Positions 1 to 5,729 of a DNA stretch of 7,499 nt are shown here, piece by piece. Under the pieces are notes generated by a model. The model had not been told where the DNA came from. It searched no databases and worked only from the letters and a program-made list of their open reading frames with translations. Within the stretch, counting starts at the first letter, position 1; the number at the start of each line of letters is the position of its first letter. This DNA comes from Methanomicrobiales archaeon (lineage in GTDB: Archaea > Halobacteriota > Methanomicrobia > Methanomicrobiales > Methanoculleaceae). The translations under genes and the position numbers were made by a program. The stretch is from the NCBI GenBank assembly GCA_019136335.1, contig JAGVUK010000007.1, forward strand, positions 1 through 7,499, read 5' to 3'.

Positions 1-104
1 CTCCGCAGGTAGTCGGCGTTCCGGGTCGCCCGGGGCGAAAGGAGCGATTCCCGGTCGGCCGTCCTCCGGGCCATCCGGTCTGCAATGCTGTGCGGGATCT
101 CCAT
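1..104 (-). CDS. Unrecognised protein, N-terminal part only (runs off left edge)
   Basis: The reading frame is open from an ATG at 104-102 to the window edge, giving about 34 residues that begin MEIPHSIADRMARR and end near RNADYLR. I do not recognise the family. The ATG is preceded, on the minus strand, by a GGGGGT Shine-Dalgarno-like tract five bases away. A diverged second copy at 905-1012 also has a strong GGAGGAGG tract just before the equivalent ATG, and this is why I chose this start. An alternative GTG start at 185 would add 27 residues (including LLIWGYL) and has GGAAG upstream, but it would leave only 33 bp to the divergent gene at 219. The peptide is basic and rich in Arg, Ala and Asp, with no signal peptide. 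Whether the gene is intact cannot be judged, because its 3' part is outside the window. Confidence 0.5.
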   Translation of the reverse strand, partial: MEIPHSIADRMARRTADRESLLSPRATRNADYLR

Positions 105-218
105 CAGGTACCCCCAGATGAGGAGTTCTCGGCCGGGAGAAGAGATAGGGCTTTCTGTATCAGCCGGAGACAAGCGGATCCGCACTGGCTATCTTCCTGA
201 TGTGCGTATCTATCCCGC

Positions 219-884
219 ATGCACCCGGAAGTCATCATCCATAACAGCGTGAGCCTGGATCATGCGGTGCGGGGCTTTGACGTCGATCTCGGCCAGCACT
301 ACGGCGCACTGCTCGCCCTCGAGCCGGAAGCGGTACTCGTGGGTTCGGCCACCGCAAAGTCCGGACTCGAGATGTTTCATGATATCAGCGAACCCGAGGC
401 GGAACCCGACCGGCATCGGCGCGACGTGCGGCCGGACGACCCACGCCCCATCTTTGTCATCGTCGACAGCAGGGGCGTGCTCCAAAACCTGCTCCACTTC
501 TACCGGAATATGGAGCACACGAAAGACGTCGTCGTCCTCGTCGCGGAGGCGACGCCGATGGACTACCTCGACTATCTCCGCGAGCGGGAGTACCCGTTCA
601 TCCGCTGCGGCAAGAGCCGGGTGGATCTTCGAGGGGCCATACGGGAGCTCAGCGAGCGGTTCGGCATCACGCGGGTGGTCTCTGATTCAGGCCCGGAGTT
701 GAACGACGTCCTGATCCGGGAAGGGATCGCGGATACGATCAGCCTGATCGTCCACCCGACCATCGCCGGCGAGGGGGAGAAGAAGCTGTTTGATAAGGCC
801 GGGGGACGGGTGGCGCTGGAACTTCGGGAGGCCGCGCCGATGGAGCAGGGCACGGTGCACCTGGTGTACGCGGTGAAGAGGTGA
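219..884 (+). CDS. RibD C-terminal / dihydrofolate-reductase-like family protein
   Basis: This 221-residue cytoplasmic protein has the layout of the RibD C-terminal domain. That family consists of NAD(P)H-dependent reductases related to dihydrofolate reductase; its archaeal members include the riboflavin-pathway reductase acting on diaminopyrimidine ribosyl phosphate. Visible landmarks are the N-terminal strand IIHNSVSLD (residues 6-14), LVGSATAKSG (40-49), PIFVIVDSRGVL (77-88), RVVSDSGPELNDVLIREGIAD (152-172) and the C-terminal ISLIVHPTIAGEG (174-186). Two positions depart from the usual pattern. SLDG is SLDH (12-15), and the glycine-rich substrate/cofactor segment, usually E-G-G-G, reads S-D-S-G-P-E. 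It may therefore be a family paralogue rather than the riboflavin enzyme itself. No strong ribosome-binding site precedes the ATG, so the message may be leaderless. No riboflavin genes lie nearby. Confidence 0.82.
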   Translation: MHPEVIIHNSVSLDHAVRGFDVDLGQHYGALLALEPEAVLVGSATAKSGLEMFHDISEPEAEPDRHRRDVRPDDPRPIFVIVDSRGVLQNLLHFYRNMEHTKDVVVLVAEATPMDYLDYLREREYPFIRCGKSRVDLRGAIRELSERFGITRVVSDSGPELNDVLIREGIADTISLIVHPTIAGEGEKKLFDKAGGRVALELREAAPMEQGTVHLVYAVKR

Positions 885-904
885 GGGAGCGGCCCGGGAT
901 CACC

Positions 905-1012
905 GGCTCCTCGGGCCTGTGGTCGGGATCTCCGGAGGTCCGGGTCGCCCGGGGGCGAGAGGAACGACTCCCGGCCGGCCATCCGGTCAGGGATGCTCTG
1001 TGGGATCCCCAT
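905..1012 (-). pseudogene. Decayed copy of the left-edge gene start
   Basis: On the minus strand this segment aligns with 1-104. By hand count about 64 of 74 aligned bases match in the core, starting at the corresponding ATG (1012-1010). The peptide begins MGIPQSIPDRMAGRES, against MEIPHSIADRMARR...ADRES in the left copy. Relative to that copy it has lost 12 bases (four codons), and it has gained one base in a C-run (G-run on the plus strand) near 941-955, which shifts the frame. Similarity fades near 925-905, next to the stop codon of the reductase gene. The GGAGGAGG tract just before the ATG survives. The indels and the lack of an intact downstream frame point to a decayed duplicate. The function of the parent is unknown. 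Confidence 0.6.
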
Positions 1013-1169
1013 CCGGCCTCCTCCGGGGTGGTGCTCCCTGCCGGAACCCCTCCAGGTAAGGTAGAAGCGAGAAGAGTCTCCCCTCTTCGCCGGGGGGATT
1101 CCGGAAGTCTTAAGGAGGCAAATCCTCAATCGATCGTATGCCCGGGCATCTCCGGCGGAAACGGGGCGC

Positions 1170-1177
1170 GAGGTGAT
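1170..1177 (+). promoter_or_regulatory. Ribosome-binding site for the zinc-ribbon protein
   Basis: GAGGTGAT lies five bases before the ATG at 1183, close to the ideal archaeal Shine-Dalgarno sequence GGAGGTGAT. It fixes the start of the downstream gene and argues against an overlapping ATG at 1176 in another frame, which hits a stop codon after about ten residues. I found no convincing TATA box in the 300 bp upstream. Confidence 0.7.
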
Positions 1178-1182
1178 GAGGT

Positions 1183-2076
1183 ATGCGATGTCCAGCCTGT
1201 GGTTTTGAGGATGAAGGCAGATACTGCAGCAATTGCGGGGGGCTGCTCGCCGGGGAGGCAAAGACCGCCCCGGCAAAGGGGTCGTGGTCCGACAGATGCC
1301 CTGTATGCCGGGCAAATCCCCTGGCGGAAACCGTGAGCAGGGGTTTTCTCGGGCTGACATCCCGGGAGGTCCACTCGTGCCCGGGCTGCGGGGCAACGTT
1401 CACCCCCGCAGGCAACGGCACGTTCAGGTTCTCAGGGGTGACCGACCGGTCAAACCCGGTCTGGAAGAACTACGGCAACCAGACCCTGACGGGTGATGAG
1501 TGGGGGCGGATCGCATACGGCGGCGTCTCTGATGCCAGGCAGCGGGAGCTCGACCTTGAGTACGCGCTTGATGAGTTCCAGAGAGGGTTCGTCCCGGAAC
1601 TCAGGGTAGACACAAACGCTGTCCTCCTGAAGCGGGGTGAACGTGCGGTTGCGGTCATCCCCGGGGTTACGCTCAAAGAACCGCGTTCTGTGCGGACGAC
1701 ATACGGTGGCGGTGCGGGCCCGAGTTTCAGGATAGCAAAGGGCGTCTACTTCAGGACGGGGGGATTTGCGGCCAGGAGCGAGTCGCACGAAGAGATCAAG
1801 GTGATCGATTCAGGCACGCTCACGCTGACGAACCGGCGGATGGTCTTTACCGGCGGGAAGCGCACGATCAACTTCCCGCTTGGAAAGATCGTCGGCATGG
1901 AGCCCTACAGGGACGGTATTGCCGTCAACCGCGACGGCAAACAGAGGACTGAGTATTACACCGGCCTTGACAACGTTCACCTGACTATCCGCGTTGAAGA
2001 CCGGTCCCACGTCGTGCCGCTCTCCGGCGTGATCCTCATGTGCATGGTGCAGGGTCTCATCAATAGCGAGGAGTGA
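1183..2076 (+). CDS. Double zinc-ribbon protein with PH/GRAM-like C-terminal domain
   Basis: The predicted protein has 297 residues. Its N-terminus carries a compact zinc ribbon with cysteines at 3, 6, 15 and 18 (CPAC...CSNC). A second cysteine set follows at 39, 42, 66 and 69 (CPVC...CPGC), which could bind another zinc ion. From about residue 135 the protein turns beta-rich. The stretch 205-253, with GTLTLTNRRMVFTG followed by TINFPLGKIVGMEPYRDGI, resembles the strand pattern of bacterial PH-like/GRAM domains, in which a 'lTnrRlvf' strand is typical. There is no signal peptide or transmembrane segment, so it is probably cytoplasmic. Zinc ribbons often mediate protein or nucleic-acid contacts, and PH-like folds often bind lipid or protein, but the partner here is unknown. 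The gene appears monocistronic. Its stop is 2 bp from the stop of the convergent broken gene. Confidence 0.8.
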   Translation: MRCPACGFEDEGRYCSNCGGLLAGEAKTAPAKGSWSDRCPVCRANPLAETVSRGFLGLTSREVHSCPGCGATFTPAGNGTFRFSGVTDRSNPVWKNYGNQTLTGDEWGRIAYGGVSDARQRELDLEYALDEFQRGFVPELRVDTNAVLLKRGERAVAVIPGVTLKEPRSVRTTYGGGAGPSFRIAKGVYFRTGGFAARSESHEEIKVIDSGTLTLTNRRMVFTGGKRTINFPLGKIVGMEPYRDGIAVNRDGKQRTEYYTGLDNVHLTIRVEDRSHVVPLSGVILMCMVQGLINSEE

Positions 2077-2078
2077 GG

Positions 2079-2365
2079 TCATCCTCCTCCTACCTCTGCC
2101 AGACGCTCATCGATCCAGGTCGACACGATCTCTTTCATCTCCGGCCCCCTGAACATTCCAGCCCGGGATTGCTCCATGGGGTAGTCCTCGAGGATCCCCC
2201 AGATGAGGGGCTGGACCTCGTGGTCGTAGACCCCGCCGCGGGCCCGGGCCGTCGCGTTGACGAGCTCGTGGAAGTGGTCCTTCCTCTATTATAGTACGGT
2301 GAAGCGAGGTCGCGAACTTCGACGGGACGGCCGGCATTGAGCCCGACCCTGAGGATGACCCGCAC
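2079..2365 (-). pseudogene. Unrecognised small protein, broken by a frameshift
   Basis: Two open frames on the minus strand read like one protein. The upstream part starts at a GTG at 2365 (V-R-V-I-L-R-V-G-L-N-A-G-R-P-V-E-V-R-D-L) and reaches SPYYNRG near 2285. The coding-like frame then changes to KDHFHELVNATARARGG and continues through VQPLIWGILEDYPMEQSRAG and EIVSTWIDERLAEVGGG to a stop at 2081-2079. In the second frame, TAA and TAG lie just upstream of the junction with no usable start codon. One missing base (or two extra) in the AGAGGAAGG region therefore explains the pattern best. Both halves use C/G-ending codons. The intact product would be about 95 residues and soluble. The family is not recognised. 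Upstream of the GTG there is an in-frame stop and no good ribosome-binding site, so the 5' end may also be damaged. Confidence 0.5.
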
Positions 2366-2368
2366 GAC

Positions 2369-2391
2369 GAGCGCCGGAGCTTACGGCGCTC
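2369..2391. repeat. Perfect 8-bp inverted repeat (hairpin)
   Basis: GAGCGCCG (2369-2376) and CGGCGCTC (2384-2391) are exact reverse complements with a 7-base spacer. The hairpin lies immediately upstream of the GTG of the broken minus-strand gene. It could be an operator, a leader hairpin or a leftover repeat; nothing in the sequence decides between these. Confidence 0.6.
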
Positions 2392-2489
2392 CATTGCCGG
2401 TGGAGTGGCATATCGGAGAGCATTGGCGTGCCTTTCCCAGGCAGCCCGGAGCGCCGGCCCCTTGGATCGACGTTAAGCATCACGATAAT

Positions 2490-2498
2490 TTTATATAA
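2490..2498 (+). promoter_or_regulatory. TATA box for the lipoprotein gene
   Basis: TTTATATAA stands out in an otherwise GC-rich spacer and matches the archaeal TATA-box consensus. Transcription would begin about 25 bases downstream, near 2520, leaving an untranslated leader of about 30 bases with GGAGAT at 2544-2549 before the ATG at 2554. It is the best promoter candidate in the window. Confidence 0.75.
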
Positions 2499-2553
2499 CC
2501 TTCACCATTACCCGGGCCCGAGCAGTCGTTCCCATTCTGCTCAGGAGATAGGT

Positions 2554-2970
2554 ATGAAAACATGGGTACTTTTCGTCTCTGTGGTCCTCATCCTCGCCTG
2601 TGCTGCCGCCGGTTGCGTCCAGCCGAGCCAGGAAGAGGCGCAGGCGCAGCTCTGCCAGGATCTCGGGAAACTCGGAGTAGCGCTTGAGAATATGCAGGGC
2701 CTCAATGCAACCTCATCTGTGGGAGACATCCGGGATGCACGGGACCAGGTGCAGTCTGCCATGGAGGATGTCAGGAGTTCTGCAGACCAGGTCTCGAACA
2801 TACGGATCGACGATCTCAACGCTGCGTACGATGATCTCGACCGGACTGTGCAGAGTGTTCCTGACGATGCGTCCGTCCCTGAGGCCTTACAGACCATCCG
2901 TCCAAAGGTGCAGGGCGTAGTGGATGCACGCCAGAACCTCACAGCTGAGCTGAATTGTCCGCAACAGTGA
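2554..2970 (+). CDS. Secreted lipoprotein, helical, unknown function
   Basis: The predicted protein has 138 residues. The start is set by GGAGAT at 2544-2549 and by the signal peptide that begins there: MKTW, a hydrophobic stretch at residues 4-19, then the lipobox A-A-G-C with the modified cysteine at 21. The mature part should be anchored to the outer face of the cytoplasmic membrane. It is acidic and predicted to be mostly helical (for example SVGDIRDARDQVQSAMEDV and DLNAAYDDLDRTVQSVP), resembling a small coiled-coil or three-helix bundle. Cysteines 34 and 135 lie near the two ends of the mature chain and could form a disulfide outside the cell. The frame extends 42 codons upstream of this start, but that part lacks a ribosome-binding site and spans the TATA box. 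No specific family is recognised. Confidence 0.85.
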   Translation: MKTWVLFVSVVLILACAAAGCVQPSQEEAQAQLCQDLGKLGVALENMQGLNATSSVGDIRDARDQVQSAMEDVRSSADQVSNIRIDDLNAAYDDLDRTVQSVPDDASVPEALQTIRPKVQGVVDARQNLTAELNCPQQ

Positions 2971-3168
2971 AATCTGGGTGGGAACCCCGAATCGGGTCGG
3001 ATAGAGTTTGAGGGAACCGGCGACCAGCGTGGAGGGGAATGCGGGGGAACACCACGGCGAAGGGGTGATCGTGCCGGCCCTCCACCCGGGTAACCCCACC
3101 TGTTTCCCTTTGCTTCAACCGCAGGTCGCCATCAGGATGGCGGGCGTTAGCGTCCATACCAGCAGGCC
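2971..3168. other. Intergenic spacer with inverted repeats, no supported gene
   Basis: No gene is supported here. The spacer contains a perfect 8-bp inverted repeat, GTGGAGGG (3029-3036) with CCCTCCAC (3078-3085), enclosing 41 bases. It also contains a tight 7-bp hairpin, CGCCATC-AG-GATGGCG (3127-3142), and a shorter near-palindrome around CCCGAATCGGG (2987-2997). A minus-strand frame across 2939-3316 stays open but overlaps the lipoprotein end and the next gene start, so I do not call it. The structure could belong to an untranslated RNA or to an intergenic repeat family. Confidence 0.45.
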
Positions 3169-3185
3169 GTGAAGTATTGGGACAA

Positions 3186-3195
3186 TCTTTATGCG
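3186..3195 (+). promoter_or_regulatory. Possible TATA box for the small membrane protein
   Basis: ATCTTTATGC is the most AT-rich box upstream of the gene at 3256. It would place the transcript start near 3215 with a leader of about 40 bases. The match to the TATA consensus is only moderate. Confidence 0.35.
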
Positions 3196-3255
3196 TCAAC
3201 GCGAACATTTGCGCCCTGTACCCACAGCGACATGCAGGGCAGGGAGGAACGGTAC

Positions 3256-3609
3256 ATGCGGAAAGTAGACCAGCGGACCTTCTGGACCGGGGTAATTGTC
3301 GGGCTCGTTGTTGCACTCATCATTAATTACCTGATAACGATCGGCGGTGCGTTTATCGGCGGCATCTTTGCGGGTTGGATCGCCGGAGGAAAGAAAACCG
3401 GAGGAAAAGCAGGTGTATACACCGGCCTCTTAAACGCACTTGTCCTGGCAATGATCCTTGCGGTGCTGGGCGTCGAAGCTGCTCCGGGCGATCTCGCTCT
3501 TCTTCGCTTCCTCGGATCGACGTTCTACATCACTTTGATACTCTTCCCGGTCCTCGGTTTCATCGGCTATCTGGGAGGAGTGCTGGGAGGAGCCCTGAAG
3601 GAGCGCTGA
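3256..3609 (+). CDS. Small glycine-rich integral membrane protein, DUF5518-like
   Basis: The predicted protein has 117 residues. I chose the ATG at 3256 over one at 3169 because GGGAGGA (3242-3248) lies seven bases upstream, and the extra N-terminal residues would be polar and Cys-containing with no membrane role. Hydrophobic segments lie at roughly residues 10-28, 30-45, 54-73 and 88-113. The second and last are glycine-rich (GGAFIGGIFAGWIAGG and GFIGYLGGVLGGAL), suggesting tight helix packing. A short basic loop, GGKKTGGKAG, follows the second segment. The size, spacing and glycine pattern resemble the archaeal DUF5518 membrane family, whose function is not known. It has no close partner on the same strand and is probably transcribed alone. 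The family call is from memory of the pattern and is less sure than the membrane prediction. Confidence 0.78.
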   Translation: MRKVDQRTFWTGVIVGLVVALIINYLITIGGAFIGGIFAGWIAGGKKTGGKAGVYTGLLNALVLAMILAVLGVEAAPGDLALLRFLGSTFYITLILFPVLGFIGYLGGVLGGALKER

Positions 3610-3736
3610 ACCGAAACCTGTAACGATCTCCGCCGGACGGCCGCATGAGCACTCCCGGGAAAGAGACTGAAGAGGAGGAAGATACGCCAGAACTGCCTGA
3701 TGCATGAAAGGCACGGGTAGCGGGGCGTTTCCTCAA

Positions 3737-3741
3737 TTTTT
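3737..3741 (+). terminator. Possible oligo-T terminator
   Basis: A TTTTT run sits inside an AT-rich stretch (AATTTTTCTG) about 130 bases after the membrane-protein stop. Archaeal termination often uses short T-tracts, but five Ts is a minimal signal and the distance is long. Confidence 0.25.
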
Positions 3742-3754
3742 CTGTAATGTTAAG

Positions 3755-3764
3755 ACTATAAAAA
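3755..3764 (+). promoter_or_regulatory. TATA-like box upstream of the split DUF6325-like gene
   Basis: ACTATAAAAA is a good archaeal TATA candidate in an AT-rich island. Transcription would start near 3785, giving an untranslated leader of about 170 bases before the start at 3955. The stretch 3785-3954 is GC-rich with no other obvious promoter. It could instead serve an untranslated RNA or an unrecognised short gene. Confidence 0.5.
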
Positions 3765-3954
3765 ACATTTTGTAGCATGTACCCTCCTTCAGGTTGGACC
3801 TGCCCCCACCGTGAACACGCCCAAAGATGCCAGCGGAAGAAGACCGATCCGCGCCTTCGGGGCTCCTGATGCCGCGGTTTCAGGCCGGCAGCATGAACCG
3901 TGTGTATGGCTGGGGCGGGTCGGATGATACCAGGTTCTGTAAGGGGGTATGGAA

Positions 3955-4514
3955 ATGGCCGAAGTATTGTATGGACCGATGCATCTCCTGGTTGTCGGAT
4001 TCAAGAATCCGGACTTCCACGGCCAGATCCAGCGGGCGCTCGGGTCAGCGATGGAGGCGGGCACCGTCAGGCTGATTGATCTCCGGTTCGTGTACAGGAT
4101 GCGGATGGAAACGTCGAGGGCATGGAGGCCACGCAACTGAGCGACGATGAGCGGCAGTGTTTCGGCGCCGCCGTCGGAGCGCTCATCGGCCTCGGCGCCG
4201 GCGGGGAGGGAGGAGCACGGAGAGGCGCTGAGGCCGGCACGATGGCGGCTGCCCATCGGACCTTCGGCATGACCGAGGAGAACGTCCAGAGAATCTCCGA
4301 TGCTATCCCGAACAACAGCGCTGCCGCGGTTTTCCTCATCGAGCACCTCTGGGCGAAGGAACTCATGGAGACACTCCGGGATGCCAACGCATACCTCATC
4401 GCCGAGGGCATAGTCACACCAGAAGCCCTCGTGATGGCCGGAGCGGCACTCGAGGAGGTGGTCGAGGCTGCGGAGGAGGAAGAGAAGAAGCCGATGGTGG
4501 CACCGGCATGGTAA
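3955..4514 (+). pseudogene. DUF6325/DUF1269-like protein, split by a single-base frameshift
   Basis: The first frame runs MAEVLYGPMHLLVVGF...GTVRLIDLRFVY and then goes out of frame, stopping at 4138-4140. Adding one base at TACAGG (near 4096) lets it continue as KDADGNVEGMEATQLSDDE and onward to the TAA at 4512-4514, giving about 186 residues. The restored protein follows the DUF6325/DUF1269-type pattern: LVVGF near the N-terminus, a 'GTVRLIDLRFVYKDADG' core, an LSDDE segment, then IPNNSAAAVFLIEHLWAKEL and a C-terminal helix. Between these is a glycine-rich stretch (GAAVGALIGLGAGG) that may pack in a membrane. GGGGGT at 3943-3948 favours the ATG at 3955 over the one at 3949. No slippery sequence suggests programmed frameshifting. 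It is either a recent pseudogene or a sequencing error. An internal ATG at 4122 could still give a C-terminal fragment of 130 residues. Confidence 0.75.
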
Positions 4515-4757
4515 CTCCCGTTCGCATCATGCCTGCATGGGTCGGGTGGTCTATGCCCGGTGCAACCACGCGCGAGGCGTCGACAACGTTCGTAGCCACC
4601 TGTGGCCGTCTCGCTGATAGGTGCTGCTCTCAAGGAGTTGCCGTCCCTTCACCCCCGCGTCCCGGCCCCACCTCATCTCCCGGCCGGTGTGTATCCCTCA
4701 TGCATCCCGCCCCCGGAGGGAAAACTTGTTCTACCTACCTGTGGTATTGTACGGTGA
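4515..4757. other. Gene-free spacer upstream of the oxidoreductase operon
   Basis: I see no supported gene or RNA here. The only AT-rich patch is GAAAACTTGTTCTAC near 4719-4733, about 26-30 bases before the ATG at 4758. That spacing would suit a leaderless message, but the match to a TATA box is poor. Confidence 0.4.
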
Positions 4758-5723
4758 ATGGAGAGTGGGACTCGGGAGAAAGCCCGGAACGTGCTGAAGC
4801 GGATACTCGAAGCGGCCTCCTACACCGTGGCGGAGGTCGACGACCCGCAGGTCCTCTCCGGAATCAGAGACGGAACCGCCCTGTTGGTGCTCTGCTCTGA
4901 CGACCCGGAGACGATCAGGAAGTTTGATTCGATGAACTACCGCCTGCGCACCGGCGATGACGACCTGGTCTGCAGGAAACTGCTCTTTACCCTCGATCCG
5001 ACGGTGCAGACGGAGGACTGCATCCGGTGGGGCGCCGATGAGTTTGTCCTCTACGCAGGCAGGGCTGCGCTTGCGAAGGTGCTCGGGCAGACCCTGGTCC
5101 TGGATCTCGGCCGACCGGCCCCGGCCATCCGTAGTGAGCCGGCAGAGGCAGCCTCCGCGGCCGGGGAGGAAGAGCCGGAAGCGGGGCCGGAGTTGCCCCA
5201 CCTTCCCGTCCGGATCACCGAGAAGCGGGCCTGCGGCATCGCCGGGCTGCACGGTTCAGCGAAGTGCCGGTTCATCCCCTACTGGAACTACCGCTACGTG
5301 AGCACCGGCGAACGCGAGGTGAAAGACCGGCTGGTCTCCTTCGACGCCGAAGGAGCAGGAGCCGTCAACGCCATCAACGGCATGAAGATGGAGATTGACC
5401 AAAAATCCATCGAGCGGGGGCCGGTCCCGTTCGGCTCCGAGATCGTGCCCGCCCGGCTCGTGCGGGAGGACGTCGAGGGGCAGGTCGTGCGGGAGGTTAT
5501 CGACCGGCTCACCCAGCGGCTCCGGTTCCGTTACGAGAAGGGTGATGCCATCTTCTACGAGGAGAAGACCCTCAAACCCGACCGGAGCAACATCAACGTC
5601 GACCTCGAGATCGTCTACGTGCCGGTCTGGCAGGTGCGGGGCGGGAGCAGGATTGTTGAAGTCAACGCGTTCACGGGCGAGATCCTCTCGATGCCGATGG
5701 ACGAGGGCGTCGAACTCCTGTAG
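4758..5723 (+). CDS. Two-domain orphan protein, partner of the downstream oxidoreductase
   Basis: I do not recognise this 321-residue cytoplasmic protein. Residues 1-118 form an alpha/beta domain (ARNVLKRILEAASYTVAEVDD, then ALLVLCSDDPE at 41-51, and DEFVLYAGRAALAKVLGQ). This layout is reminiscent of nuclease-like or receiver-like folds, but no catalytic motif is convincing. Residues 119-148 are an acidic Ala/Glu/Pro linker. Residues 150-321 form a second domain containing RFIPYWNYRY (171-180), VSFDAEGAGAVNAINGMKMEI (193-213), RYEKGDAIFYEEK (258-270) and VYVPVWQVRG...IVEVNAFTGEIL (286-310). The last element resembles the strand-turn 'v-D-a-x-T-G-e-v-l' seen in PepSY-type domains. Cysteines (46, 72, 88, 159, 170) are not arranged as a clear metal site. 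The ATG has GGTGA directly against it, too close for normal use, so the message may be leaderless or a GTG at 4791 may be used. It is 6 bp from the next gene. Confidence 0.8.
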   Translation: MESGTREKARNVLKRILEAASYTVAEVDDPQVLSGIRDGTALLVLCSDDPETIRKFDSMNYRLRTGDDDLVCRKLLFTLDPTVQTEDCIRWGADEFVLYAGRAALAKVLGQTLVLDLGRPAPAIRSEPAEAASAAGEEEPEAGPELPHLPVRITEKRACGIAGLHGSAKCRFIPYWNYRYVSTGEREVKDRLVSFDAEGAGAVNAINGMKMEIDQKSIERGPVPFGSEIVPARLVREDVEGQVVREVIDRLTQRLRFRYEKGDAIFYEEKTLKPDRSNINVDLEIVYVPVWQVRGGSRIVEVNAFTGEILSMPMDEGVELL

Positions 5724-5729
5724 GTAATC

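Noticed and set aside
572..1396. Minus-strand open frame of 274 codons
   Set aside because: It crosses the end of the reductase gene and the start of the zinc-ribbon gene. Only the short 905-1012 portion has support, as a decayed duplicate.
3645..3707. 20-codon acidic mini-ORF starting MSTPGKETEEEED
   Set aside because: It has no ribosome-binding site and no recognisable similarity, and it is too short to separate from chance.
3560..3778. Minus-strand ORF with a good GGAGGG before its ATG
   Set aside because: It runs antisense into the membrane-protein gene, and its peptide is a low-complexity Ser/Arg sequence.
4122..4514. Independent 130-codon gene starting at the internal ATG
   Set aside because: The upstream frame continues the same protein family once one base is restored, so this is better read as the second half of a split gene.
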